Below are positions 52,066 to 60,374 of a stretch of DNA of 64,000 nt, piece after piece. The notes beneath the pieces were generated by a model. It ran no database searches, had not been told where the DNA came from, and was given only the letters and a program-made list of their open reading frames with translations. The stretch is from Lysinibacillus sp. OF-1 (lineage in GTDB: Bacteria; Bacillota; Bacilli; Bacillales_A; Planococcaceae): positions 4,340,001-4,404,000 of the forward strand of contig NZ_CP102798.1 in the NCBI RefSeq assembly GCF_028356935.1, written 5' to 3'. The translations under genes were made by a program, and so were the position numbers. Each line of letters starts with the position of its first letter. Within the stretch, counting starts at the first letter, position 1.

Positions 52066-52860
52066 TTGCATTCTGCTCATGCTCAAAGCTTTCCCATTAT
52101 AGTACAGCTACTAATAGCTTTACCATTTTTTATAGCCATTATTTTTTATATCGTAGCTGTCATTGTTTCGAATCAACATAAAAAACAATGGCCGCATTTT
52201 CGTACTATCTGTTGGCTTGTGGGAAATGTAAGTGCCATCGTGACACTAATCGGTCCATTGGCTTCTCTTAGTCATGTCCACTTCGCAGCACATATGATAG
52301 GGCATCTATTGCTTGGCATGCTTGCCCCCCTACTTATGGCATTAGCAGCTCCCATGGCACTCCTTTTAAGGACATTATCAGTGAACACGGCTCGTACTCT
52401 TTCTCGTACAATGAGGAATCCTTATGTTCGTTTTATTTCTCACCCAATTAATGCGTCTATTTTAAATGTAGGTGGCTTATGGTTACTCTATACGACATCA
52501 CTTTTCAATCTTATGCATGAACATATACTTCTATATATTTTCATTCACCTTCACATTTTTCTAGCAGGCTATGTATTTACCATTGCCTTTATTTATATTG
52601 ATCCTACACCCCATCCATACCCTTATGTCTTTCGATCACTTATATTAGTAGTAGCACTAGCAGCTCATTCTATATTGGCAAAATATATTTATGCAAATCC
52701 TCCTCAGTATGTACCTGTCACACAGGCAGAGCTAGGTGCCAAGATCATGTACTATGGTGGCGATGCAATTGAAATCATCCTTGTTTATATCCTTTTTTAT
52801 CAATGGTTTAAAAGCACAAGAAATGCTATTCACACAAAGACAACCATTTCATCACGCTAA
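52066..52860 (+). CDS. ctaG: Cytochrome c oxidase assembly factor CtaG (caa3 type)
   Basis: 264 aa, seven membrane helices, CtaG_Cox family. Conserved histidines occur in SLSHVHFAAHMIGHLLLGMLAPLLMALAAP (about 68-98) and in FIHLHIFLAGYVFTIAF near 166. B. subtilis CtaG is needed for the CuA/CuB centres of caa3 oxidase. The start is TTG 52066, nine bases after AGGAGG; the frame is open further upstream but only inside the DUF2243 gene. The oxidase genes themselves are not here, so this is a detached accessory pair. Confidence 0.87.
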   Translation: MHSAHAQSFPIIVQLLIALPFFIAIIFYIVAVIVSNQHKKQWPHFRTICWLVGNVSAIVTLIGPLASLSHVHFAAHMIGHLLLGMLAPLLMALAAPMALLLRTLSVNTARTLSRTMRNPYVRFISHPINASILNVGGLWLLYTTSLFNLMHEHILLYIFIHLHIFLAGYVFTIAFIYIDPTPHPYPYVFRSLILVVALAAHSILAKYIYANPPQYVPVTQAELGAKIMYYGGDAIEIILVYILFYQWFKSTRNAIHTKTTISSR

Positions 52861-52873
52861 TTCTACCTCTGAC

Positions 52874-53386
52874 TTAAGAGGATAAATAGGATTGAATAAT
52901 CCGCCAGTCCTCTAGCTTTTCAGCAAAAGATTTTATATTTTTTCCTGGGATCGGACTGGTTGATGGCATTTTTTTATAAGCACGTTCTTCTAAAAGCTCT
53001 AGACCTATATGCTTTTTAAAAACCTCAAATGCTTTCGCTCCATTAAAGAGTACTAACTGGATATTAGGATATTCTTCAAATAAGGTTTGAAAATCATTTG
53101 GTTTTTCATTGCGAATTGCTGCGTCTAAGCTTCCTTCACGCTCACAAGTTTCAATCGTGTCCCAAAGACCGATTGCATTGTGTTTTAACAATGCGATTCT
53201 CTTTACATAATCGTCAGGAACCTCCGTCTCTAACAGCTCACTCATAATGGGCCAAAAGTGATTGCGTGGATTGCCATAATACTGTTGCTTTTCTAATGAT
53301 TGCTTTCCTGGCATTGAGCCTACAATGAGCACCTTTGTTGCTGAATCTACGACTGGTAATAATACATTTTTTATTTCACTGGACAC
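52874..53386 (-). CDS. DNA-deoxyinosine glycosylase (UDG superfamily)
   Basis: 170 aa. The motif GSMPGKQSLEKQQYYGNPRNHFWPIM near 24-49 is that of the hypoxanthine-DNA glycosylase branch of the uracil-DNA glycosylase superfamily; the catalytic Asn lies in GNPRN. A second motif region is STSPIPGKN near 144. The enzyme removes deaminated adenine (hypoxanthine) from DNA. The start is GTG 53386, eight bases after AAGGAG. It lies 18 bp after the DUF2268 gene region and may stand alone. Confidence 0.85.
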   Translation of the reverse strand: MSSEIKNVLLPVVDSATKVLIVGSMPGKQSLEKQQYYGNPRNHFWPIMSELLETEVPDDYVKRIALLKHNAIGLWDTIETCEREGSLDAAIRNEKPNDFQTLFEEYPNIQLVLFNGAKAFEVFKKHIGLELLEERAYKKMPSTSPIPGKNIKSFAEKLEDWRIIQSYLSS

Positions 53387-53404
53387 AACAATCACTCCTT
53401 TCCT

Positions 53405-54199
53405 CTATTGTAGCGGAAAATCTGAACCAGCAAGTATATCTTTGCTTGACGTAAATAGGAGATGTCGGGATGAATGCTTCTTACTATACGACTGAACAAT
53501 TTTATAGCCTATACAGTAGCCTATCCAAGGTGGCAGCTCACCACCGTATAAAAACGGCCTATGCTTTTCTACCCCTTCAACCTGTAAATTCTGCAAAAAA
53601 TGACTTTTCCATAAAACTAAAAGCTCTGTAGCTGAATATTTTTTTAACCATGGTGCAAGCCACTTTTCTCCGTATAAATCTTTCACTGCACTTTCTGCTA
53701 AGCCCTCTAAAATAAGAGCATCCAACAAAGTCATCTCATCGAGGGATTTTTTTAAATTGTGTAAACGGCAGACATGATTATATTCATGTGCGAACAATGC
53801 TTGCAGTTCCTGTGTCTCTACTTCTCCAATAAATAAAAAAAGAGCCTGAGGATAAGCCACACCGTTTTTATTGGTCATCGTTTGCTGTTGGGTAATTGGG
53901 AAAATATAAATCGGTATAGTCGGACCATTCCATTTCTTTTGCAAGTATATAAATTCTTGCTGTACGCAATCCCACACATTATGCTGCTTTAATTGCTCTA
54001 CATCGACTGTCTCATCTGGTAGAAAAAGTCCCTGTTGCTGTAAAGAATAGTGTATTTCTTCTGACAAGCCGTCTTGAAATAATTCGACTAAATGATCACA
54101 AAGAATGGAGCATTGCAAACTATGTAACTCATCTTTTTTTGTGGATTTTCTGGCATAAACAAATTCATCTAACCACTTATCTGTTGGCACAACTGCCAT
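53405..54199 (-). CDS. DUF2268 putative zinc protease
   Basis: 264 aa. The HEYNH motif near 133-137 (LFAHEYNHVCRLH) with a downstream Glu in ILEGLAESAV forms a gluzincin-like zinc site, as in DUF2268 proteins; the C-terminal GGELPPWIGYCIGYKIVQSY is also typical. B. subtilis has a family member, YjaZ. No signal peptide, so it would be cytosolic; its target is unknown. The start is ATG 54199 behind AGAGGTGATG. The stop lies 18 bp before the glycosylase start, so both may share a transcript. Confidence 0.82.
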   Translation of the reverse strand: MAVVPTDKWLDEFVYARKSTKKDELHSLQCSILCDHLVELFQDGLSEEIHYSLQQQGLFLPDETVDVEQLKQHNVWDCVQQEFIYLQKKWNGPTIPIYIFPITQQQTMTNKNGVAYPQALFLFIGEVETQELQALFAHEYNHVCRLHNLKKSLDEMTLLDALILEGLAESAVKDLYGEKWLAPWLKKYSATELLVLWKSHFLQNLQVEGVEKHRPFLYGGELPPWIGYCIGYKIVQSYSKKHSSRHLLFTSSKDILAGSDFPLQ

Positions 54200-54304
54200 G
54201 TCATCACCTCTTCTCAGCATATGTCGTGAATAGACAATCGGCTAGTGATAAATGCTTCGGATCGCATATATTAGCTTGTAATGACATCGAAAGGAGGGAT
54301 GATA

Positions 54305-54565
54305 TTGAATCCAGCTGATGCTTATAATCTTTGCTGTAAATATCATGGCAAACGCGTTCGAATCTCGGATTCATCTGGTAGGGTACATGTTGGGGAAATC
54401 ACTAAGGTAGACAGAAGACAGGTATGGATTCTACCTGATAGAAGACATAGTGGTTATGGTTTAGGTTTTTGGGGATTTGGAGGATTTGGTGGGGAAGGTT
54501 TTGGCTATGGAATTGCTTTAGGAACAATCTTAGGGATTGCACTAGCTCCAATCATATTCTTCTAA
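54305..54565 (+). CDS. Small Gly/aromatic-rich protein, possible spore-coat component
   Basis: 86 aa from TTG 54305, six bases after AGGAGGG; the ATG at 54299 is too close to the RBS. The N-terminal 45 residues look like a small SH3/Sm-like beta barrel (HGKRVRISDSSGRVHVGEIT, QVWILPD). The tail is rich in Gly, Phe and Tyr (GYGLGFWGFGGFGGEGFG), followed by a hydrophobic segment that could insert in a membrane. Short Gly/Tyr-rich proteins of this type are frequent in Bacillus spore coats. Not identified further. Confidence 0.65.
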   Translation: MNPADAYNLCCKYHGKRVRISDSSGRVHVGEITKVDRRQVWILPDRRHSGYGLGFWGFGGFGGEGFGYGIALGTILGIALAPIIFF

Positions 54566-54585
54566 CTCAAACTTTTAATATATGT

Positions 54586-54628
54586 GAAAAATAAGCCATT
54601 TCAAACCTTGTTGAGATGGCTCATTTTT
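54586..54628. terminator. Bidirectional terminator
   Basis: AGCCATTTCAA pairs with TTGAGATGGCT, with A- and T-runs on the two sides, between convergent genes. Confidence 0.85.
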
Positions 54629-54630
54629 CA

Positions 54631-55368
54631 TTATTGAACTTGCTCCTGTTGCTGTTGTTTACTTTCAATCATCTCGGATATTGTGACAAATGTGTAGCCC
54701 TGTTTTTTTAATGCAGGGAGGATTTCTTCTAATGCCTTAATGGTTTGTGTACGATTCCCACCACCATCATGAAATAAAATGACATCTCCAGGCCTCGTTC
54801 CCTTCATCACCTTTTGCACAATTTTCTTTACACCAGGCTCTTTCCAATCTTGCGTATCCTGATGCCAAGACCACATCACAACCTTGTAGCCATCCTTTAC
54901 AGCAGCATTAATCATAGCATCCGTATAATTTCCACCTACAGGACGGAATAAAACTGGGGAAAAACCAGTAATACTATAAATCGTGTCATTTGTCTTTTGA
55001 AGCTCCTCTTGCAATTTTTTGATGGAAACTTTAAACGGATGTGTATACGTATGATTGGCTAATTCATGGCCTTCTGTATAAGAACGTAAAACAAGCTCTG
55101 GATATTTTTCTGCATTCTTTCCAATAATAAAAAAGGTTGCTTTGGCATCATATTTTGCTAATAAATCAAGCACTGCCGCAGTGTACTTGGGATGTGGGCC
55201 ATCATCAAAGGTGAGGGCGACAATTTTATCCTCTGTGTTGATATCCCATACCACTTCTCCTGTTTCCTCATAATAAGGGCGACCCTTATCAGCATAGCCT
55301 TTCTCTCCTAAAAATCCCGAGATGATTAAAAAGCAAACTGTAAAAACCAATACATGTATACGTGTCAT
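54631..55368 (-). CDS. Polysaccharide deacetylase (NodB family)
   Basis: 245 aa with an N-terminal signal anchor (about 4-22). NodB domain: TFDDGPHP with the catalytic Asp pair near 50-56, the metal histidines in ELANHTYTHPF near 105-114, RPVGGNYTD near 144 and ILFHDGG near 206. Relatives deacetylate peptidoglycan or cortex precursors (PdaB/YlxY-type), but the exact glycan is not readable. The tail is Gln-rich (SKQQQQEQVQ). The start is ATG 55368 behind GGAGGTGAT. Single gene with a shared terminator. Confidence 0.87.
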   Translation of the reverse strand: MTRIHVLVFTVCFLIISGFLGEKGYADKGRPYYEETGEVVWDINTEDKIVALTFDDGPHPKYTAAVLDLLAKYDAKATFFIIGKNAEKYPELVLRSYTEGHELANHTYTHPFKVSIKKLQEELQKTNDTIYSITGFSPVLFRPVGGNYTDAMINAAVKDGYKVVMWSWHQDTQDWKEPGVKKIVQKVMKGTRPGDVILFHDGGGNRTQTIKALEEILPALKKQGYTFVTISEMIESKQQQQEQVQ

Positions 55369-55619
55369 AGCATCACCTCCCAAGTCCGAATTCACAGAAC
55401 TCCGTCAACTTACTATTTACGAATTGCAATGAAATATACTTATGAAGGATTGTCTGTTTTCTCCTTTTAATTATTTCATAACAATTTTGAACGATATGTG
55501 AAAAACAAGGGTTAGTGCTTTATTTTTTCTTTATTGATGTAAAATAAAATTATAAGTGATATATAACAAGTCGATAAATATACACTATGTTGTGTAACAC
55601 AATGGAAGGGATGACATAT
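55369..55619. other. Intergenic region before the 40-aa protein gene
   Basis: About 250 bp, AT-rich, between divergent genes. It must contain both promoters, yet I see no consensus pair I would defend. Confidence 0.4.
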
Positions 55620-55742
55620 ATGTGGGTTATTACAGTATTTGAAGAAAACACTTATCGAATGTTTGAATATCGTTCTAAAAGTGAGGCAACAACTGCATTA
55701 CATATATTTAAACAAACTGCTCTGCTTTCCTATACAAGGTAA
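55620..55742 (+). CDS. Small conserved-type 40-aa protein
   Basis: 40 aa beginning MWVITVFEENTYRMFEYRSK, followed by SEATTALHIFKQTALLSYT. RBS GGAAGGG sits eight bases before ATG 55620, and a good terminator follows at 55753, so the small gene has everything needed. The strand-strand-helix pattern (ITVFEENTYRMFEYRSKSEATTAL) looks folded, and similar tiny proteins starting MWxxTV are, to my memory, common in Bacillales; function unknown. An earlier ATG (55611) abuts the RBS. Confidence 0.6.
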   Translation: MWVITVFEENTYRMFEYRSKSEATTALHIFKQTALLSYTR

Positions 55743-55752
55743 AGAGATACAA

Positions 55753-55786
55753 GGAATCTATTCATCAGGAGTAGATTCCCTTTTTA
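55753..55786 (+). terminator. Terminator of the 40-aa protein gene
   Basis: GGAATCTA and TAGATTCC arms followed by CTTTTTAA. Confidence 0.8.
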
Positions 55787-55916
55787 ATTGCCTCCATTAA
55801 CTTCATCCATCATCTCATTCGTTTTCAGCATTATTCATCTGATGACTTTTTTCAAGGAAATGTTGAACACCTTGCTAGTCATCACCATATGTATATAGAG
55901 AAAAGGAGTGATTTCG

Positions 55917-56219
55917 ATGGTGACAATTGAACCTATTATGATTAAAGGGCATTTCTTCACTGCAGTAGTTGTTCAATTACCTAAAACAACGCTACTGACC
56001 ATTTCTAATACGACAGGCTACATTATGTGTGGAGCTTTAGATGTTGGCCTATTAAATAGTCGCTTAGTTGATCGAAAAATCGTTGCTGGTCGTGCAGTAG
56101 GTGTTAAAACAATTGATGAGCTATTAACAGCCCCATTAGAATCGGTAACGTATGAAGCAGAACAACTTGGCATTACTGAAGGAATGACTGGCGTAGAGGC
56201 ACTTTTAAAAATGATCTAA
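55917..56219 (+). CDS. DUF1805 (YunC-like) protein
   Basis: 100 aa, YunC/DUF1805 fold. It holds IMIKGHFFTAVVVQLPKTTLLTISNTTGYIMCGALDVGLLN at about 8-48 and AGRAVGVKTIDELL near 61-74. The structure of a family member is known, yet the biochemical role is not. The start is ATG 55917, eight bases after AAAGGAG; the GTG at 55908 overlaps the RBS. Monocistronic with its own terminator at 56228-56252. Confidence 0.85.
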   Translation: MVTIEPIMIKGHFFTAVVVQLPKTTLLTISNTTGYIMCGALDVGLLNSRLVDRKIVAGRAVGVKTIDELLTAPLESVTYEAEQLGITEGMTGVEALLKMI

Positions 56220-56227
56220 TTGGCTAT

Positions 56228-56252
56228 AAAAAAGCGTCAACTAGACGCTTTT
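56228..56252 (+). terminator. Terminator of the DUF1805 gene
   Basis: AAAAGCGTC and GACGCTTTT arms, loop AACTA, T-rich flank. Confidence 0.85.
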
Positions 56253-56329
56253 CTTTTTTGTTTGCCAACCGATAGTTGAATAAGCAAATATCCCCTTCCA
56301 CATACTGTGGGACAAAGGGAGTTGTTGTT

Positions 56330-56956
56330 ATGAATAATGGTCAACATTTTAAGATACACCTAACCTTACTTGCTATCGTCTTAATTGTATTTACCTGGTC
56401 AGTCATTAAACCATCCTCCTATTTAGATTGGCTGGCTGAGGTTAGCCCAGGGGTTGTGGCAATAACAGTCGTAGTTTGTATCTATCATAAATTTCGCTTC
56501 ACCACATTTTCTTATATCATCATTGCCCTATTGTCGATCCTTACTTTTATAGGTGGACATTATACCTATTCAGAGGTTCCTCTTTTTAATTGGCTAAAAG
56601 AAGAATTTCATTTCCAACGCAATCACTATGATCGTTTCGGTCATTTTTTAAAAGGTTTATTAGCCATCGTGATAAGGGAAATATTACTTCGAAAGACGCA
56701 GCTTACTAAAGGAGCTTGGCTAACAGGTATTACAATTAGTATTTTGCTCGCAATTGCTGCTTTTTATGAAATCATCGAATGGTTAAGTACAAGAATCTCG
56801 AAGGGCAGTAAAGGGACGAAAGATTTTTTAGGCATGCAGGGAGATCGCTGGGATGCACAATGGGACATGTTTTTAGCCTTGTTGGGAACTATTTTAACTT
56901 TACTTTTCTTCACAAAGCTTCATGATAAATATTTAAAAAGACTAAACAAGGAATAA
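56330..56956 (+). CDS. DUF2238 (YjdF-like) membrane protein
   Basis: 208 aa with six predicted helices; the length is close to E. coli YjdF. The diagnostic segments are HYTYSEVPLFNWLKEEFHFQRNHYDRFGHFLKGL near 83-116 and FYEIIEWLSTRISKGS, FLGMQGDRWDAQWDM near 148-185. Charged residues in the membrane (Glu, His, Asp) are conserved but the function is unknown. The start is ATG 56330 behind AAAGGGAG; the frame from 56276 lacks an RBS. The next gene follows after 47 bp. Confidence 0.82.
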   Translation: MNNGQHFKIHLTLLAIVLIVFTWSVIKPSSYLDWLAEVSPGVVAITVVVCIYHKFRFTTFSYIIIALLSILTFIGGHYTYSEVPLFNWLKEEFHFQRNHYDRFGHFLKGLLAIVIREILLRKTQLTKGAWLTGITISILLAIAAFYEIIEWLSTRISKGSKGTKDFLGMQGDRWDAQWDMFLALLGTILTLLFFTKLHDKYLKRLNKE

Positions 56957-57003
56957 ATTTCTTTGCATAGCATTATTATATACCTTACGAAAGGTGGTTT
57001 TGT

Positions 57004-57648
57004 ATGTACTATGCACAAGTCAATCAACAAGTACCCCATCTATCACGCGTTATTACGGTAACTGGCAATGGCCAGGTAATGGCTACTCCAAGCTCTGTAC
57101 AAATACAAATAGAAGTCCAAACACAAGGCAATAATGTACAAGGCCCTCAGCAGGAAAATGCAAGGATCATGAATCAAGTCATTCAGTCACTAGTAGCCCT
57201 CGGTATTCCAAGAGAACAAATACAAACAGCTAGTTATACAGTTACACCACAGTATCATTTTGAGGATGGCAAACAAATTTTTAATGGCTATGAAGTGGTC
57301 AATGCCATTACCGTCAATGTATCAAACATCGATAATTTGGGCTTAGTCATTGATACAGCCATAGAAAATGGAGCAAATCGTATTGCCAACATTCAGTTCA
57401 AATTGGACCATATAGACGCTTACTATCAGCAAGCATTAAATTTTGCTCTTCAGAATGCACAGTTGAAGGCGAAAACAATAGCAGAAACCATGCATCTTCC
57501 TTTACAGCCACTCCCTATAGAAATTGTGGAAGAGCAAGCTAACACACCGATCCTTTACCGCTCTATGGCTGTTTCCTCAGGAGTTACGCCTATAGAACAG
57601 GGACAAATTGCTATTGATGCTACTGTCCGCGTAAAATTCCAATACTAA
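57004..57648 (+). CDS. SIMPL-domain (DUF541) protein
   Basis: 214 aa. SIMPL/DUF541 pattern: ITVTGNGQVMATPSSVQIQIEVQTQG at 17-42, then PREQIQTASYTVTPQYHFEDGKQIFNGYEVVNAITVNV, and a C-terminal PIEQGQIAIDATVRVKFQY. The family includes Brucella BP26 and Bacillus YvpB-neighbouring proteins; members form channel-like oligomers, with roles suggested in oxidative stress. No signal peptide is visible, which is unusual since many relatives are exported. RBS GAAAGGTGG. A weak hairpin lies downstream. Confidence 0.85.
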   Translation: MYYAQVNQQVPHLSRVITVTGNGQVMATPSSVQIQIEVQTQGNNVQGPQQENARIMNQVIQSLVALGIPREQIQTASYTVTPQYHFEDGKQIFNGYEVVNAITVNVSNIDNLGLVIDTAIENGANRIANIQFKLDHIDAYYQQALNFALQNAQLKAKTIAETMHLPLQPLPIEIVEEQANTPILYRSMAVSSGVTPIEQGQIAIDATVRVKFQY

Positions 57649-57656
57649 AGACAGGC

Positions 57657-57684
57657 GCCTTCCACTAATTGATTAGTAGAAGGC
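57657..57684. terminator. Hairpin between convergent genes
   Basis: GCCTTC-ACTAAT and ATTAGT-GAAGGC arms with one mismatch; T-poor flanks, so terminator strength is uncertain. Confidence 0.5.
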
Positions 57685-57690
57685 TCTCAT

Positions 57691-58338
57691 TTATTTTACA
57701 AGTGTATTTTTTTCAATAAGGATTTCATCATCCTCTGTTTTAATAACCATATCAAAATGTTGGCAATATGGATGCATAAATAATTCATATTGAATACGTC
57801 GTTCATCATGTGATTGTTTTAAATAATTTATATCTGTCCCTCTATCAAGTACATCACGATCTGATCTTCGCTTAAGCTCTGTAGCCCCATCTGTATAAAA
57901 ATAAATTTTGAAATCCAATAACTCTGGATCTATAAATGCTACACTCATTCCTTCTACTATCGTGATCTGTTTTTTTGAAGAAATTAATGTGCTTTTCATA
58001 TAATGTGTACCGATTGTCAATAAATCCAGCCCTGCTCTTATCATCCGAACATCTCTTTCCAATGAAGGAAGGTGATGGGCAGCGGGATGACAAGCGGTCA
58101 TTTTAAAACGATGATTTACATTTTGATATGTATAATTAATCATTGTCTGTTTGCGAATATCTGAACTAACAATATAAGGATCAGTATTCAAATAATTCAC
58201 TTCAGCTTGATTTAAAACTTTTAAAAGCTTTTCAGCAAATGTTGTTTTTCCTGCAGCTCCATGACCTGAAATGCCAATAATAATCCTTTTATCAGCAAAT
58301 CTGATCGATTCCAATATTTCTTGAAAAATCTTCTCCAT
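57691..58338 (-). CDS. Uridine-kinase-like P-loop kinase
   Basis: 215 aa. Walker A GISGHGAAGKTTFAEKL near 22-38 and the Walker B-like TIVEGMSVAFIDPEL near 125-139 place it among uridine kinase/phosphoribulokinase-like proteins, with NTDPYIVSSDIRKQTMINY as the acceptor loop. The substrate is unknown, since uridine-binding residues are not clearly conserved. The start is ATG 58338 with GGGAGG eleven bases upstream. It lies downstream of a region with a Fur-like box and a TetR-type site, but these point away from it. Confidence 0.78.
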   Translation of the reverse strand: MEKIFQEILESIRFADKRIIIGISGHGAAGKTTFAEKLLKVLNQAEVNYLNTDPYIVSSDIRKQTMINYTYQNVNHRFKMTACHPAAHHLPSLERDVRMIRAGLDLLTIGTHYMKSTLISSKKQITIVEGMSVAFIDPELLDFKIYFYTDGATELKRRSDRDVLDRGTDINYLKQSHDERRIQYELFMHPYCQHFDMVIKTEDDEILIEKNTLVK

Positions 58339-58502
58339 AGTATTGTTGTCCTCCCTAATTAAAAAGGTATGATGGAAAATTTGCACCATACTCGCTGTAC
58401 TTTAAAAATAATAACAAACAGTTACAATACATAGAAGTTCATTTTCCAAATTTTTATGCGTTAACTCCATATCATTTCTAGCTTCGATCTAATAAAAACA
58501 AT

Positions 58503-58531
58503 TTGACAGGTTGTCAGTCAATAATTATAAT
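58503..58531 (+). promoter_or_regulatory. Consensus promoter with TetR-type operator, antisense to tetR
   Basis: TTGACA (58503-58508), 17-bp spacer, TATAAT (58526-58531): a perfect sigma-A promoter on the plus strand. The 19-mer TTGACAGGTTGTCAGTCAA (58503-58521) overlaps its -35 and spacer and is close to the reverse complement of the site at 62206. It points into the 3' end of the minus-strand tetR gene, not at any plus-strand gene nearby. Confidence 0.6.
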
Positions 58532-58532
58532 A

Positions 58533-58574
58533 AAAGCATCTTAATTGATATTGATTATCATTTAAGATGCTTTC
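58533..58574 (-). terminator. tetR terminator containing a Fur-type box
   Basis: AAAGCATCTTAA and TTTAAGATGCTTT form the stem; the loop contains TGATATTGATTATCA (58546-58560), close to the Fur consensus. It probably ends tetR transcription on the minus strand (T-rich flank TTTTATTATAATT) and could also be bound by Fur. Confidence 0.6.
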
Positions 58575-58576
58575 AC

Positions 58577-59224
58577 TCAATAATTAAATTTAACTTTCAC
58601 AGTTTGTCTTAGGAGGGATAAATCAAATTTTCCATGAGGGACTCCGAATAAATGTTCGAACGTAGATTGAATGGCTTTAATTCTAGCAATACGTTCATCT
58701 TTATTCCATTTAAATAACGATGAATCTACCCAATGGTGGATTGTCGATAGGAAAAATTCTGCCACTAGCGTTGGATTTTCAATGTGAAAGAGCCCCTCTT
58801 TATTGCCTTGTATATTTAAATCTGTTAGCAGTGGCGTAAACTGACAAATGGTTTGTACATGTAATATTTGACGCAGAGTAGCATTACTATCATGTTGTAA
58901 ATATTTAAAGATTTCGACATGGCCTGTTGGATCATCAAGCTCATAAACAAAAATCCATGCAATTTTCTCATACGCCGTAAGTGTCTCATTATAGATGACT
59001 TCTGTAAATTCTTGCTTTATTCCTTTAAGTTGCCTATCAATTAATGCATTTGCCAATGCTTCTTTGGATTTAAAGTAATAGTACAGCGTTCCCTGTGCTA
59101 CTCCCATCTTTTTAGTTATATCAGTAGTTGAGGTTTTTTCATAACCTTTTTCACTAAAAAGAGACTCTGCTGTATCTAAAATCTCATTTCGTCGTTCTGA
59201 TGCACTTTTTGTTACTCTAATCAT
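58577..59224 (-). CDS. TetR/AcrR-family repressor
   Basis: 215 aa. N-terminal helix-turn-helix (residues 8-55: RRNEILDTAESLFSEKGYEKTSTTDITKKMGVAQGTLYYYFKSKE), then a ligand-binding helical domain ending FSLLRQTVKVKFNY-like. Its own promoter (minus TTGACT, 17 bp, TTAAAT) contains the 19-bp palindrome at 59258-59276, and similar sites precede the divergent binding-protein gene and the MFS gene. It therefore likely represses itself, the ABC importer and the MFS pump. The inducer is unknown; a siderophore is a reasonable guess. RBS GGGGGTAG. Confidence 0.88.
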   Translation of the reverse strand: MIRVTKSASERRNEILDTAESLFSEKGYEKTSTTDITKKMGVAQGTLYYYFKSKEALANALIDRQLKGIKQEFTEVIYNETLTAYEKIAWIFVYELDDPTGHVEIFKYLQHDSNATLRQILHVQTICQFTPLLTDLNIQGNKEGLFHIENPTLVAEFFLSTIHHWVDSSLFKWNKDERIARIKAIQSTFEHLFGVPHGKFDLSLLRQTVKVKFNY

Positions 59225-59257
59225 TTTCTGAACTACCCCCTTTTTTCATTTAAGCAT

Positions 59258-59276
59258 TTGACTAATAACTAGTCAA
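59258..59276. promoter_or_regulatory. TetR-type operator 1 (tetR promoter)
   Basis: TTGACTAATAACTAGTCAA, the best palindrome of the set (arms ATTTGACTA and TAGTCAAAT). It overlaps the -35 and spacer of the tetR promoter on the minus strand. Confidence 0.75.
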
Positions 59277-59311
59277 ATGATCAGAGTGAGAAGAAATATT
59301 GTGAAACATTA

Positions 59312-59330
59312 TTGAGTGACTATCAGTCAA
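59312..59330. promoter_or_regulatory. TetR-type operator 2 (iron-type ABC operon)
   Basis: TTGAGTGACTATCAGTCAA, 36 bp after operator 1, overlapping a possible plus-strand promoter TTGAGT-17 bp-TAATTT directly before the binding-protein gene. Confidence 0.65.
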
Positions 59331-59354
59331 ATACTAATTTTTAGGAGAATTTAA

Positions 59355-60374
59355 ATGTTAAAAAAAACCCTTTCTCTATTAGGTTTCACACTTATATTGC
59401 TGATTTTAGGTTGTGCACAATCACAGGAAACTATTTCTGAGAAAAAAGACAATACAACTATTAATGGAAACTATCCATTAACACTAGATACCTACACTTA
59501 TGAAGGACAGAAAATCTCTCAGACTATCCCCAATGCTCCCGAGAAAGTGATGGTCATCGGTTCAGCTGTCGCAGAGTTAATAGTTAAGTTTGGACAGCAA
59601 GAAAAAGTCGTTGGATTTGCATATAGTGATTTAACAAATTCAGACTACAAAGATGACATTGACAAACTACCTTTAGTTAGTGAAATGTGGCCAGCTAAGG
59701 AGGCTATCATGGCTCTAGAACCTGATTTAATCTACTCTATTGCTTCTGCATTTAGAGAAGAATTAATTGGAAGTATCCCTTCTTGGAACAACCGTGGACT
59801 GCCTGTTGTTTCTTCCACCAACTTTACAATAGGACGTAGCATAGATATTTACTTTGAGGAAATTCAAACATTTGGGAAGGTTTTTAATATAGAAGATAAA
59901 ACGAACAAATATCTAACTGAACAACAAACACGCATAGATGCCATTACTTCTAAAGTTAAGGATTCTAAAGAAAAGCCTACTGTCCTATTGATAAGTGGCG
60001 CTAGAGGAAAGTATTTCTACTTCTCACCAAAATGGGCCATGATTGACGAGATGATTGAAGGTGCAGGCGCTACATATTTAGAACTTTCGAAAGAAGACTA
60101 TATTGAGCTTTCAACAGAGGCAATTATTGCAGCAAATCCAGATAAAATTATCATCACAGAATTCCAAGAGCCTGATCAAGAAAAAACAAAAAATAATTTA
60201 ATGAATGATAAAAAGCTTCGAACTGTAAAAGCCATTCAAAATAATGAAGTTATGGCCGTAGAATATACAGGAGCTATAAATGGTGGTATTGAGATTGCTG
60301 ATTTATATGAGGAAGTAGCTGCATTTATCAACCCTGAAATAGTTAATGGAGTGAAAAAAAATGCTCAAAAGTAA
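59355..60374 (+). CDS. ABC transporter substrate-binding lipoprotein, iron/siderophore type
   Basis: 339 aa. Lipobox ILLILGC (Cys20), then a class III binding-protein fold: QTIPNAPEKVMVIGSAVAELIVKFGQQEKVVGFAYSD near 55-92, LEPDLIYSIASAF and MIDEMIEGAGATYLE. First gene of a complete importer with the next two. Members of this branch carry ferric siderophores, haem or cobalamin; the flanking Fur-type box and MFS exporter favour a siderophore. The promoter region holds two TetR-type sites. The stop overlaps the permease start by 14 bp. Confidence 0.88.
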   Translation: MLKKTLSLLGFTLILLILGCAQSQETISEKKDNTTINGNYPLTLDTYTYEGQKISQTIPNAPEKVMVIGSAVAELIVKFGQQEKVVGFAYSDLTNSDYKDDIDKLPLVSEMWPAKEAIMALEPDLIYSIASAFREELIGSIPSWNNRGLPVVSSTNFTIGRSIDIYFEEIQTFGKVFNIEDKTNKYLTEQQTRIDAITSKVKDSKEKPTVLLISGARGKYFYFSPKWAMIDEMIEGAGATYLELSKEDYIELSTEAIIAANPDKIIITEFQEPDQEKTKNNLMNDKKLRTVKAIQNNEVMAVEYTGAINGGIEIADLYEEVAAFINPEIVNGVKKNAQK